From positions 62,001 to 126,000 of the forward strand of contig JAILNR010000048.1 in assembly GCA_024691325.1 (NCBI GenBank): a DNA stretch of 64,000 nucleotides, written 5' to 3'. Origin of the DNA: Saccharofermentans sp. (lineage in GTDB: Bacteria; Bacillota; Clostridia; Saccharofermentanales; Saccharofermentanaceae). The notes beneath the pieces are model-generated. The model was not told the DNA's origin. It searched no databases and was given only the letters and a program-made list of their open reading frames with translations. Of this stretch, positions 18,301-26,055 are shown one piece after another. Position numbers and translations under genes: made by a program. Position 1 is the stretch's first letter; each line of letters begins with the position of its first letter.

Positions 18301-18458
18301 AGTCCGACAGATTCTTCACATTATCATATACCGAGGGTGACGAACCTCAGCTAGGATACTTCAGACACTATACCGTCGAGGAGTTGCTGGCGAAGGCTAA
18401 CGAGATCTTAGGCGGAATGCCTGTCCCTGAAGATCTTCGTGCAATGTACGGATTATAA
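15372..18458 (+). CDS. TIR domain - transmembrane - beta-propeller-like protein
   Basis: A 1028-residue protein starting at GTG, with a GGGGGAG-rich ribosome binding site. Residues 4-145 form a TIR domain: NAFISYRHAP (box 1), FRDKDELP (box 2), and SAWVQREIEYF, where Glu93 matches the catalytic Glu of NAD-cleaving TIR domains. A membrane segment spans about 189-208. Residues 235-1000 are repeated beta-rich units with WD40- or quinoprotein-like turns (LAALDTSGSLTVWNTET, LVLVDHDGAIFCLDAG), so a propeller sensor outside the membrane is likely. Whether it cleaves NAD, and whether it serves defence or signalling, is inference. No Thoeris-type partner is present. Confidence 0.85.
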   Translation: MINYYNAFISYRHAPLDSKVAEHVQRSLERFHIPHSIRKKTGVKKIERIFRDKDELPITSDLTETISNALEKADYLIVICSPNTKESAWVQREIEYFLKNHTKKQILTVLADGEPQDVIPEILTYEEHDVSEFWKEAQKVKIPIEPLSCDYRMPLRKAKKEEIPRLASALIGCSYDELVRRQRAYRVKQGIAIGAAIVAASLGLTFYTWQSKKKVDDALNESLANRARYLANQSISMLDENRRIDALYLAMSAVPQGEDDATPLVPEAVSALAQATLAYRSLNGNSIDTVWNYSLGSTIKCIEISPEGTHLAALDTSGSLTVWNTETHDMLFNIHSVTSDNAVSIKFIDDSKLVVRDYARLLCYDADTGEVEWVFEPNNGNFIVDDPVLCSDGSLVLVDHDGAIFCLDAGSGSVRSQYQIPNDDLDVMVTPNAFAVSPDETRVAILIEVGVDEYYVVIYDMTTGRTSQSQSVEGLEKAMTWSDDDHLVVAAMEMNSDNVNNAMFNGSFIMGHDVNYVTCFAGDSANIVWSQEQVATNVGFSSGFIVLPATEMIAYYSANVCCAYDIDDGTVRYEWNTNDSIIDVSDRDGNGWPIMITKGGGLVSVCPTMAIDVIDVTYEFTDNLADAVVNHGVYTYQNSGSQIFYYNVHVCDEEWEYIGDLDSSAPKSYMADEALILLEPCSAGTDVTVVDPVEGEVRFSVNLGSAYYSDYNVIGVFDGKAYITYGEVLEGLELLELNLTTGRISSDHISDSYYISEFAASMTNEFVTCIDRSDVTDRAVIYNVISHRTDEYDIENGLNLTYAPQYFEDIGIIYIASEGEDAIVFTETDDYMQVELPESWYNTEIVEFDAESRRIMISDRRSILFLDELGEEDLVISCGGRTITGYTLLHGEQYGEGGLLLVSCSDGSLLRYDALSGEFLGNTEISYYTNYIPTAEFVLDEQAGIMYIQQYMITSIVDLESWIELTYIENSFGHNAQSDRFFTLSYTEGDEPQLGYFRHYTVEELLAKANEILGGMPVPEDLRAMYGL

Positions 18459-19955
18459 AAGTCCCGGAATATTACTTGACGGTCTGTAAAGTTCATTAAA
18501 CAGATGTCCCGCAATGATATATATATCGTGCGGGTCATCGTCTCTTACGGCGATATAATCACCGATGTTGCCGGAGTAATATTTCTCATCATCCCATGCT
18601 GTAAACAGCTTGATCGGATGATCGAGAGGCAAAGCAAATATCCTCGTCGTTCCCGCAGGGCTGATTACAGTCTTTGCAAAGGGCATTACTTTCTTAACTT
18701 CTTCTGTATCAAGATTCTTGACCGAAGGCTCGTACTCGAACACACCATGGAAATCAAAACCCGTAAGCTGGTAGCTGCTCATGAGCTTGTCAAGATTGAT
18801 AGGGTAGATCTCACCTTCGATGCCTATCATGAGGTAGGTCTGATCCGTGATGATGATGTTAACATCGCCCTCGAGTGTTCTGATCTCAACAGGGGTTCCG
18901 ATGGGGAAGACATCGGCAAGGCTGATGGCGCCGAGCTTCTGTTCCTTCTTGGTGTATGCCTTCATCTTTGAAGTGTCGAGGTATGTGTTGGCAGCGTAGA
19001 TGATCTCGTATGTGCCGTAGTAATCACGGATGCGCTGCTCGATAAGTTCAGTCGCGGGAAGGTCGATCTTCTCGGGACGGATCGTGCCGCCTGCCTTAAC
19101 GATGTGGCCGCCTCCTCCGCCGATGCCGTCAGCTATAAACTCGGCAAGCTCGTTCGCATGTATCTCCTTGGTACTCGACCTTACAGAGAACTTGATCTCG
19201 ACAGGACTTATATAGTAGGCAACGCACACATCGACCTCTGCCGTCTCTATCGCGAAATCACTAACAACGCCTAAGATGTTAGGGTCGTTGGTCTCGGTCT
19301 TGATGATGAGGCATCTTAAGTCCTCGTGATACTCATAGTCGAAGATGGCCTTACCCGTTATTTTCAATTCCTCAAGCGAGATGTTCGAGTTGCTCATCTT
19401 GGTTATAAGAGACTTGTTGATGATAAGAGTATCGACCATATCCCTGTCGAGAGGGTGAGAGACCTCAGTTAATTTATTAGTATCAGTATATAAACCATAG
19501 AAAAGAGCCGTCGCGAGGTTCTTGTTCTCGTTAACGTCGTAGCCTTCCTTGCGGAGCATATCCCAGATGACCGTCGAGCACGAACCGATATTGGATCTGA
19601 CTTCTGACAGTCTCGGAAGTTCAACTGTTATCTGATGGTGATCGATGACCGCGATATTACGCGCTTCCGTCTTTGTGACATTTCGCTGGCCGTACTGGCA
19701 GTCGCAGGTGATAAGAAGCTGCGGCGATCTGTCAAAGTCGGGAGCATACTCGACCGGAATGCCGAGCTCTTCTATCATTATGTTAAGGTTGCTCTTCTTT
19801 ACAGGGTGGTTGCCTCTGTAGATGAAGGTTGATTCTTTTCCCTTCGACTTAAGAAACTCATAAATCGCAAATCCTGAAGCCAATGCATCGGCATCGGGGT
19901 TATCATGACACTGTATAACAATGTCCTGGTACTTAGCTAACTCTGATAGAAGCAT
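18453..19955 (-). CDS. DHH/DHHA1 phosphoesterase with C-terminal extension (NrnA-like)
   Basis: Mn-dependent phosphoesterase of the NrnA/DHH family, which removes short oligoribonucleotides or phosphates from nucleotides. It has HDNPDADALASG, the DCQYG motif, IDHHQ and the DHHA1 stretch GIGGGGGHIVKAGG. The family core is about 320 residues; here 500, and the last 180 residues match nothing I know. GGGAGAG precedes the ATG. Its stop overlaps the TIR gene's stop by six bases in convergent orientation, so the two transcripts must overlap. Confidence 0.82.
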   Translation of the reverse strand: MLLSELAKYQDIVIQCHDNPDADALASGFAIYEFLKSKGKESTFIYRGNHPVKKSNLNIMIEELGIPVEYAPDFDRSPQLLITCDCQYGQRNVTKTEARNIAVIDHHQITVELPRLSEVRSNIGSCSTVIWDMLRKEGYDVNENKNLATALFYGLYTDTNKLTEVSHPLDRDMVDTLIINKSLITKMSNSNISLEELKITGKAIFDYEYHEDLRCLIIKTETNDPNILGVVSDFAIETAEVDVCVAYYISPVEIKFSVRSSTKEIHANELAEFIADGIGGGGGHIVKAGGTIRPEKIDLPATELIEQRIRDYYGTYEIIYAANTYLDTSKMKAYTKKEQKLGAISLADVFPIGTPVEIRTLEGDVNIIITDQTYLMIGIEGEIYPINLDKLMSSYQLTGFDFHGVFEYEPSVKNLDTEEVKKVMPFAKTVISPAGTTRIFALPLDHPIKLFTAWDDEKYYSGNIGDYIAVRDDDPHDIYIIAGHLFNELYRPSSNIPGLL

Positions 19956-20028
19956 ATAGAACTCTCCCGCAAGTAGATAAAGTTATTTTAACATCTTTTT
20001 GATGTCATATATATAAATAAAAGAAGAA

Positions 20029-20057
20029 TTGACACTTCAAAACAATGATGATATTAT
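20029..20057 (+). promoter_or_regulatory. Strong promoter for rplU-prp-rpmA
   Basis: TTGACA, 17 bases, TATTAT: the same three elements as the rpmE promoter. Confidence 0.88.
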
Positions 20058-20165
20058 ACCTCGGTGACCGCATGCGACGGGCTTTTAAATTTGCGTTTTT
20101 TTGAGGTAAATCAAGACTTCGCAGTGCCTTGGATGAAGCAGCGAGACTGGAAGAACAGGAGGACA
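20057..20165 (+). ncRNA. L21 ribosomal protein leader
   Basis: The transcribed leader before rplU has an outer stem TACCTC (20057-20062) with GAGGTA (20103-20108) around a structured segment with a T run, and then a conserved-looking stretch ending in the AGGAGGAC ribosome binding site. Placement and general form agree with the known L21 leader that regulates rplU-prp-rpmA in Firmicutes. Identified by position and stem, not by covariance. Confidence 0.6.
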
Positions 20166-20169
20166 CAGT

Positions 20170-20472
20170 ATGTACGCAGTTATTAAGACAGGCGGCAAGC
20201 AGTACAAGGTTGCTGTCGGAGACGAGATCTTTGTTGAGAAGCTCGCAGGCGAGACCGGTGAAGCAGTTACTTTCGATGAAGTATTGGCTGTAGGCGGTGA
20301 TGACGGTATCAAGGCTGGCGCAGATGCAAAGGCTAAGGTAACGGGCGAGATCGTTAAGCAGGGCAAGAACAAGAAGATCGTTGTTCTTAAGTACAAGGCA
20401 AAGAAGGGCTACAGAAGAAAGAACGGCCACAGACAGCCTTATACAAGAGTACGTATTACAGGCATCGCTTAA
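20170..20472 (+). CDS. rplU: 50S ribosomal protein L21
   Basis: Binds 23S rRNA in the large subunit. The 100 residues begin [20 protein letters not shown] and end [19 protein letters not shown], a full-length bacterial L21. A strong AGGAGGAC lies upstream. It is first in the L21-Prp-L27 set, 13 bases before prp. Confidence 0.98.
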   Translation: MYAVIKTGGKQYKVAVGDEIFVEKLAGETGEAVTFDEVLAVGGDDGIKAGADAKAKVTGEIVKQGKNKKIVVLKYKAKKGYRRKNGHRQPYTRVRITGIA

Positions 20473-20485
20473 TAGCAGCTTCGTA

Positions 20486-20857
20486 ATGATTACCGTCAGA
20501 GTCGTCAGAGACCAGAACCGTAAGGTCACAGGGCTGTTCGTTAACGGACACTCGGGATACGCCGAAGCGGGGTCCGACATAATCTGTGCAGGAGCGTCGA
20601 CACTCGTTTATACACTTGCTAATTCTCTTGAGAGAATATGCGGGATAGACACAGAGTATTCGACCAGGATCGCAGAGGATATGGGAGACGGCAATGTAAG
20701 CGCCGAGATAATCATACCGGATGGAAGATTCCGTGATGAGGGGGCGGCAGACAGAGCACAGGTGATAATGGAGACTATAGTTTTGGGATTCATCTCACTC
20801 GCCGAGTCAGCAAACCGGGACGGTAATAAGTACATTAACATCATTGAGGAAATTTGA
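20486..20857 (+). CDS. prp: Ribosomal-processing cysteine protease Prp (YsxB)
   Basis: Cleaves the N-terminal extension of ribosomal protein L27, which is essential for ribosome function in the Firmicutes that have it. The protein reads [20 protein letters not shown] and then [18 protein letters not shown], placing His22 and Cys34 exactly as the catalytic pair described for staphylococcal Prp. About 123 residues, normal length. ATG 20486 is chosen because the family begins here; a longer reading frame upstream only overlaps rplU. The ribosome binding site is weak, suggesting low expression relative to the ribosomal genes on either side. Confidence 0.93.
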   Translation: MITVRVVRDQNRKVTGLFVNGHSGYAEAGSDIICAGASTLVYTLANSLERICGIDTEYSTRIAEDMGDGNVSAEIIIPDGRFRDEGAADRAQVIMETIVLGFISLAESANRDGNKYINIIEEI

Positions 20858-20877
20858 AGACACGGAGGTGTAAGATA

Positions 20878-21159
20878 ATGCTTAACATGAATTTACAGCT
20901 CTTCGCTCATAAGAAGGGAATGGGTTCCACCAAGAACGGTCGTGAGTCCCAGTCCAAGAGACTCGGAGCTAAGAAGGGCGACGGACAGAGCGTAATTGCA
21001 GGCAATATCATCTACAGACAGCGCGGAACAAAGATCCATCCCGGTAATAACGTAGGAATCGGATCTGATGATACGCTTTATGCGAAGATTGACGGACTTG
21101 TAAAGTACGAGCGCGTTGGTTCTTCCAAGAAGCAGGTCAGCGTTTATCCTGCAAACTGA
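20878..21159 (+). CDS. rpmA: 50S ribosomal protein L27 with Prp-cleaved N-terminal extension
   Basis: L27 reaches the peptidyl transferase centre. The protein starts MLNMNLQLF followed by [16 protein letters not shown]. The nine residues ending in F form the Prp cleavage sequence, and mature L27 begins AHKKG. GGAGGTG lies before the ATG at 20878; a Met eight codons upstream is not supported. The gene is followed by a strong terminator. Confidence 0.97.
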   Translation: MLNMNLQLFAHKKGMGSTKNGRESQSKRLGAKKGDGQSVIAGNIIYRQRGTKIHPGNNVGIGSDDTLYAKIDGLVKYERVGSSKKQVSVYPAN

Positions 21160-21183
21160 TAAGAGCTTTTAAGAAGTTTTTAA

Positions 21184-21217
21184 CGCCTGTCGAATATCTG
21201 TTCGGCAGGCATTTTTT
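21184..21217 (+). terminator. Terminator after rpmA
   Basis: GCCTGtCGAA pairs with TTCGgCAGGC over a short loop and is followed by seven T. Confidence 0.9.
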
Positions 21218-21231
21218 TACCAGGTGAGAAT

Positions 21232-22509
21232 ATGTTTATAGATCACGCGAAGATTTACGTGAAAGCTGGTGACGGCGGTCCCGGTGCGGTATCGTTTCAT
21301 ACCGAGAAGTACATAACCAACGGCGGACCTGACGGCGGAGACGGCGGTAAGGGCGGCGACGTTGTTTTCGTTGCTGCAGCGAAACTTACCACATTGCAGT
21401 CTTTCCGCTTCAAGCACAAGTTCGTTGCCGCTGACGGCGGCAAGGGTATGAACCGCAAGATGTACGGCAGGGGCGGAGAGGATCTTAAGATCGCAGTTCC
21501 CGTCGGTACCGTTATCAAAGATGCCGACACAGGCAAGATTCTTGCGGACTTTACCGAGGACGGTCAGGAAGAGATCATCTGCCGCGGCGGTAAGGGCGGC
21601 TCGGGTAATATGCATTTCGCGAATTCCGTAAGGCAGGCGCCCCAGTTCGCGCACTTAGGCCGTCCCGGCGAGGAGAAGAATCTCCAGGTCGAGCTTAAGC
21701 TCATCGCTGATGTCGGACTTGTCGGTTACCCGAATGCAGGAAAATCCACTTTGCTTTCCGTCATGACGCGCGCGAAACCCAAGATTGCGGACTATCCGTT
21801 TACTACGCTCGAGCCTGTTCTGGGTGTAGTGCAGAACTTTGACATGTCGTTCGTAATCGCGGATATCCCGGGACTTATCGAGGATGCGCACGAGGGTGCG
21901 GGCTTGGGACACGACTTCCTAAGACACATCGAGCGCACGAGGCTTCTTATCCATGTTGTTGATGTCTCGGCACACGACGGCCGTGACCCGGTCGATGACT
22001 TCAAGTCAATAAACAAAGAACTTACCGAGTTTAACGAGGAACTGTCGAAGCGTCCCCAGGTGGTCGTTGCCAATAAGTGCGACGATGCAACCGACGAAGA
22101 GGTCGAGTTGTTTGTTGAGGAAGTCCGCGCATTAGGTTACGAGGATATTTTCAAGATCAGTGCCGCGACAGGAGAGGGTATAAAGGAGCTTACGAATAAG
22201 GTAACAGAGCTTGTAAGCAAGCTTCCGCCGCCCGTTATTCACGACAAGATCGGTGAGGAGAACGAGAAGGTCTATAAGTATGTACCCGAACAGAAATATG
22301 AGATCAGCCGCGAGGATGACATGTTTGTTATCAGCGGTTCCTGGATCTCGAGACTTCGCGAGACCACTGATTTTGATGTTTACGACTCTGCGCAGTATTT
22401 CCAGCGGGCCCTTATAAAAGAGGGTGTTTACGACGCTTTGAAGAAGGCAGGCATCAAGGAAGGTGACTCAGTCCGCATTGATGATTTTGTTTTTGAATGG
22501 GTTGAATAA
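21232..22509 (+). CDS. obg: GTPase Obg/CgtA
   Basis: Essential GTPase that binds the 50S subunit and links ribosome assembly to the stringent response. The glycine-rich Obg domain (GDGGPGAVSFHTEKY, GGKGGSGNMHFA) covers about 1-158. The G domain follows with GYPNAGKST, DIPGLIEDAHEGAGLG and NKCD, and a C-terminal OCT domain runs to residue 425. Full length. It starts right after the rpmA terminator with CCAGGTGAG upstream, and whether it has its own promoter or depends on read-through is not clear. Confidence 0.96.
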   Translation: MFIDHAKIYVKAGDGGPGAVSFHTEKYITNGGPDGGDGGKGGDVVFVAAAKLTTLQSFRFKHKFVAADGGKGMNRKMYGRGGEDLKIAVPVGTVIKDADTGKILADFTEDGQEEIICRGGKGGSGNMHFANSVRQAPQFAHLGRPGEEKNLQVELKLIADVGLVGYPNAGKSTLLSVMTRAKPKIADYPFTTLEPVLGVVQNFDMSFVIADIPGLIEDAHEGAGLGHDFLRHIERTRLLIHVVDVSAHDGRDPVDDFKSINKELTEFNEELSKRPQVVVANKCDDATDEEVELFVEEVRALGYEDIFKISAATGEGIKELTNKVTELVSKLPPPVIHDKIGEENEKVYKYVPEQKYEISREDDMFVISGSWISRLRETTDFDVYDSAQYFQRALIKEGVYDALKKAGIKEGDSVRIDDFVFEWVE

Positions 22510-22621
22510 GCGAATTAACAATTTGTTAATCAATTTTCATACTCGCTTCGAAATGGATGGTTATACTTAAATCATAAAGTTATTACCTCATAGGGTGAAA
22601 GTAAGTAGAGTTTGTTCATAG

Positions 22622-22645
22622 CCTCCGGTTAATCCCGGAGGTTTT
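22622..22645 (+). terminator. Hairpin with short T run between obg and the lipoprotein gene
   Basis: CCTCCGG and CCGGAGG pair over a loop and are followed by TTTTATGTT. In the same 171-base gap, AATTAACAATTTGTTAATC (22512-22530) is an AT-rich dyad after obg, and TATACT sits at 22563. The GC hairpin could be a terminator or an attenuator for the lipoprotein gene, which has no clear promoter below it. Confidence 0.55.
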
Positions 22646-22680
22646 ATGTTGCACATAAAGAATGTTAGAATGTCGTTCGT

Positions 22681-23994
22681 ATGAAGGTTAAACGTATAAC
22701 AACAGTATTATTAATGTGCCTCGCGCTTTCCTCGTGCAGCATTTTGCCTGCGGCTCCTTCCGTGACGGAGCCTGTTGCTACAGCACCCGTTACTACTGCT
22801 GCGGTTGCTGCTGCTTCACAGACGACTGTGCAGACTACAGTTGTTACCGAGACTACCGTTGATCCCGAGGTTGTCAGAAGACAGTCTTACGAGACTTTCC
22901 TGTCCGGGCTTTATCTTGACCTTACAGGTCAGCAGATGCCGTCAGATTCCATGTCTTATTACGTTGACGGACTCATGAACAGTTCAGTGAATATATATGA
23001 GATCGTCTCCTCGATGATCGAGTCGTCGGATTTTTCTTCTGAAGATCTTCAGGATACGGATTTTATAAATGATTGTTTTAATACTTTCATGCGCCGCGCG
23101 CCTTCTGATAATGAGATGCGTTTTTATACTGATCTTATCGCAGGCGGTACGAGCCGTTCTGATATTGCCGGGATGATGATGGCAAGTGACGGATTTGCAC
23201 AGGTTTGTTCCGGTTACGGTCTGACGCCTGAGTTTAATAATAATCCGGAGCTTTATGCCACCGCACCTTATCAGTATCTGGCTGAACTTCCGGATGCGAA
23301 CTCTATGATGCCTATAGGAGGCTACGTGCCCTCCGATGAGGTTCTTGCTTCCCTTTATGAGAGCATGGATAACTTAACTTATAAGTTCTCGTTCCTTCTT
23401 GTTGATATCAACACAGGAGAGGGGCTTGCATATAACCTTGATGAGATCTACTACACCGCAAGTTCGATCAAAGGTCCGTTTGCCGCAAGCTTTTGTGATC
23501 TCGATCCCGAGCAGGCCGCCAACTGGACGAACAGCCTTATAAGCCTGCTTCAAAATTCCGATAACGACGCTTATGCCGCGCTCGACGAGACCTATCACAG
23601 AACTTACATCCGCCAGTGGTGTGAACAGTTAGGTCTCGACCTTGCGCCTTTTGCTTACAAGTACCCTCATATAAACTCACGCCAGATGGCTGCGCTATGG
23701 CTTAGAAGTTATGAGTTTTTCGAGTCGGGTGAGTGGGGTGCCCAGGTTGCAAGCTGGTATGAGAACCCTAACGAGTCTGCGATACACGCGATGCTGGGCG
23801 ATCAGTACGTCACACGCTCCAAGGGCGGATGGTTTGTTGATGAGGACCCGTACCGCACCTGCACGGTCGATGCCGGCATTGTCTATGCGGATAACGGCCC
23901 GTACATAATCGTTGTTATGTCCGAGGTTCCGAGCAGCATGGATTACTTAAACCCCATCGTCACTTCTTTGGATCTTGCGCATCAGGATATGTAA
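22681..23994 (+). CDS. Lipoprotein with DUF4214-like domain and class A beta-lactamase-like domain
   Basis: A 437-residue predicted lipoprotein: signal peptide ending LALSSC with Cys19 as the lipid site, then a Thr/Val/Ala-rich linker to about 60. Residues 65-190 hold two DUF4214-like units resembling those of the BspA-like protein at 6468-8675. Residues 225-430 look like a class A serine beta-lactamase or related hydrolase fold: S261-S-I-K264, S293-D-N295 and K381-G-G383 match SxxK, SxN and KTG. The usual Glu166 region is not evident, so beta-lactam hydrolysis is doubtful; peptidoglycan binding or cleavage outside the membrane is more likely. Confidence 0.8.
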   Translation: MKVKRITTVLLMCLALSSCSILPAAPSVTEPVATAPVTTAAVAAASQTTVQTTVVTETTVDPEVVRRQSYETFLSGLYLDLTGQQMPSDSMSYYVDGLMNSSVNIYEIVSSMIESSDFSSEDLQDTDFINDCFNTFMRRAPSDNEMRFYTDLIAGGTSRSDIAGMMMASDGFAQVCSGYGLTPEFNNNPELYATAPYQYLAELPDANSMMPIGGYVPSDEVLASLYESMDNLTYKFSFLLVDINTGEGLAYNLDEIYYTASSIKGPFAASFCDLDPEQAANWTNSLISLLQNSDNDAYAALDETYHRTYIRQWCEQLGLDLAPFAYKYPHINSRQMAALWLRSYEFFESGEWGAQVASWYENPNESAIHAMLGDQYVTRSKGGWFVDEDPYRTCTVDAGIVYADNGPYIIVVMSEVPSSMDYLNPIVTSLDLAHQDM

Positions 23995-24002
23995 GAAAAT
24001 AT

Positions 24003-24040
24003 AATCCCCCTTTGAAGCCAAACGTGGTCAAAGGGGGATT
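24003..24040. terminator. Bidirectional terminator between convergent genes
   Basis: AATCCCCCTTTGA pairs perfectly with TCAAAGGGGGATT. The inner CCA and TGG may extend it. The lipoprotein gene ends just before, and the XRE gene on the minus strand ends just after. Confidence 0.85.
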
Positions 24041-24045
24041 ACTAA

Positions 24046-24255
24046 TTATGCTTTCTGATACTCGAGTATATCTCCGGGCTGGCAGTCGAGTGCGTCGCAA
24101 ATTGCCTCGAGAGTCGAGAAGCGGATAGCCGAGATCTTCCCGTTCTTTATCTTCGACAAGTTTACATTCGACACCCCGACTTTCTCGGATAAGTCGTTAA
24201 GAGATATCTTACGGTCGGCCATCACTCTGTCTAATCTTAAAATTATCTGTCCCAT
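24046..24255 (-). CDS. XRE-family (Cro/C1) helix-turn-helix regulator
   Basis: A 69-residue DNA-binding protein, with the helix-turn-helix at about 12-35 (ISLNDLSEKVGVSNVNLSKI) and the tail ICDALDCQPGDILEY typical of small YozG-type regulators. ATG 24255 follows GAGGTGG, which lies across the stop of the preceding DUF2975 gene; the longer GTG start is not needed. Such regulators are regularly paired with DUF2975 membrane proteins, as here, and may control their own operon. Confidence 0.9.
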   Translation of the reverse strand: MGQIILRLDRVMADRKISLNDLSEKVGVSNVNLSKIKNGKISAIRFSTLEAICDALDCQPGDILEYQKA

Positions 24256-24263
24256 AAGCCACC

Positions 24264-24914
24264 TCACAATGTCTCATCAGACTGAATCTGAAGTGTTCTG
24301 CCGTAATCCATAACTGTATATATGAGCCATGTGACTACACCGGATACGACACCCAGACCTGCGCCGTTAGTAAGGAGCAACAGTACGCTGACAACGATAA
24401 GAACAGTAGTTACTCTCTTTATGATCCTGTCTGTGAAAGGATTCTCATCCTTCTCGATAAGGCCGAATGTGCTGCTTACGACTTTGATCATAATCGCCGC
24501 ACCTGCAAGTACGACGCTTATTCCCATCATATAGATTCCGTAAACAAAGCTGGCGGGATTATTCTCGAGCTTTTCCTGAATTGCAGGGATGTCGGAATCG
24601 AACTTCTCAGGATCGATAAGCTGGATGTTGATCGTCTTTGCCGAACCGATCTCATTGGTGTCTGTTGTATCCACATAACCTGCCTCGGTTGCCTCGTCAA
24701 GCATCCGGTCGAACCTCGGTCCTAAGCTGTAGATGTAGATACCGGAGATCAAGGACATTACGCATCCGACGATAGCGATAATGCACAGAATATTCGTTAC
24801 GATCTTGCCTACATGTGCGCTCTTTTTGATCTTTGCCAATTTTGCATTCATTTCATTCATTTCTTTATACCCCATTTCTTGATAATCCTCTTCGAAGATG
24901 ATTTCACTATACAT
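24264..24914 (-). CDS. DUF2975-type membrane protein
   Basis: A 216-residue membrane protein with four predicted segments (about 37-60, 122-148, 168-185, 188-205), and between the first two a soluble loop of about 60 residues rich in Asp and Thr. The size, layout and adjacent XRE regulator fit DUF2975. It is the first gene of a two-gene minus-strand operon. Its function is unknown; it may sense an envelope signal passed to the XRE protein. Confidence 0.75.
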   Translation of the reverse strand: MYSEIIFEEDYQEMGYKEMNEMNAKLAKIKKSAHVGKIVTNILCIIAIVGCVMSLISGIYIYSLGPRFDRMLDEATEAGYVDTTDTNEIGSAKTINIQLIDPEKFDSDIPAIQEKLENNPASFVYGIYMMGISVVLAGAAIMIKVVSSTFGLIEKDENPFTDRIIKRVTTVLIVVSVLLLLTNGAGLGVVSGVVTWLIYTVMDYGRTLQIQSDETL

Positions 24915-25045
24915 GAGTAGTTAATCATTGTCAATAACAATTTAACGATAAACATTAAAAATCTAACGCGAAGCGTAAAAACAAAACCGATAAACCCTAC
25001 ACAACGGATATGTATTATAATTAATAAAAAACGCCGGAGAACATC

Positions 25046-25963
25046 ATGACAATACAGCAGTTAAACTACGCGATAACAATTTCCGAAGCGGGTTCGATCA
25101 ACAAGGCATCTGAAGTCCTTTATGTCTCGCAGCCGTCGCTTACCGAGTCGGTCAAGGAGCTTGAGAAGGAGCTCGGTATCACGATATTCTTAAGAAGCGG
25201 AAGAGGTGTATCTCTAACTTCGGAAGGTGCGGATTTTATCCTCTACGCAAGACAGGTAGTTAATGACTATAACGAATTGTCAGAGCGCTTCGGCAACTCC
25301 AAGAACATAAAGAAGAAGTTCGGTGTCTCGACGCAGCACTACTCATTCGCGGTCAAGGCTTTTGTCGAGCTTGTTAAGGAACGCGATATGTCGCGCTACG
25401 AGTTCGCGATAAGAGAATCGAGAACAAGAGATGTTATATCTGACGTTGCTTCCTTAAGAAGCGAGATCGGCATCATTTACTTAAGTGAGTTTAACAAGTC
25501 CGCGATAACCAAGCTTTTAAGGGCATCCGACCTTGAGTTCCACCCGCTTATTACCTGCGACGCTTACGTTTACCTGTGGGCAGGGCACCCTCTTTCGAAG
25601 AAGAAAAAGATCACTTTCGAGCAGCTTTCAGATTACCCGTGTCTGTCGTTCGAGCAGGGAGATCAGGCAAGCTTCTACTACGCCGAGGAGATCTTGAGCA
25701 CGAAGGAGTATGTTAAGACGATAAAGGCGAATGACCGCGCGACGATGCTTAATCTGATGGTCGGTCTTAACGGCTACACTTTGTGCTCCGGCATCATCTG
25801 CGAGGAGCTTAACGGGGATGATTATGTTGCGGTCCCGTTTGACTCGAAGGGCGAGGAAGAGGCAAGCCGTATGCAGATTGGGTACATCACGCGCAAGAAC
25901 CAGCTGCTTAGTAAGACAGGCAAGCTTTATATCGAGAAGATAAACGAGTATCTCAAGGTATAG
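25046..25963 (+). CDS. LysR-type transcriptional regulator
   Basis: A 305-residue LysR family regulator, with the winged helix-turn-helix at about 3-62 (QQLNYAITISEAGSINKASE, LYVSQPSLTESVKELEKELG) and a periplasmic-binding-protein-like effector domain from about 90. It lies 92 bases upstream of metN in the same direction, with dyads of the LysR type in the gap, so it is likely the regulator of metNIQ; CmbR- and MetR-like proteins do this in other Firmicutes. The effector is unknown. A TATAAT at 25017-25022 precedes it. Confidence 0.9.
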   Translation: MTIQQLNYAITISEAGSINKASEVLYVSQPSLTESVKELEKELGITIFLRSGRGVSLTSEGADFILYARQVVNDYNELSERFGNSKNIKKKFGVSTQHYSFAVKAFVELVKERDMSRYEFAIRESRTRDVISDVASLRSEIGIIYLSEFNKSAITKLLRASDLEFHPLITCDAYVYLWAGHPLSKKKKITFEQLSDYPCLSFEQGDQASFYYAEEILSTKEYVKTIKANDRATMLNLMVGLNGYTLCSGIICEELNGDDYVAVPFDSKGEEEASRMQIGYITRKNQLLSKTGKLYIEKINEYLKV

Positions 25964-25970
25964 GTACAAC

Positions 25971-25986
25971 CTATAGCACGTTATAG
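25971..25986 (+). promoter_or_regulatory. Probable LysR operator before metN
   Basis: CTATA-N6-TATAG, a perfect dyad within the T-N11-A pattern bound by LysR proteins, 8 bases after the regulator stop and about 70 before metN. No SAM riboswitch or T-box is visible here. Confidence 0.5.
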
Positions 25987-26055
25987 ATTTAACATATTAT
26001 CCCGATAAGACGCGTACCCATAAAATAACTTCCGTAAATAAAACGGAGGTGTTTT

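Noticed and set aside
15372-18458. Thoeris or other named TIR defence system
   Set aside because: No ThsA or other known partner gene is adjacent, and the membrane-propeller architecture does not match.
22510-22680. Named riboswitch before the lipoprotein gene
   Set aside because: Only one GC hairpin and an AT-rich dyad can be seen; nothing matches a known class by eye.
25964-26055. SAM riboswitch or T-box before metN
   Set aside because: The 92-base gap is too short and AT-rich, and no characteristic stems or terminator are visible.
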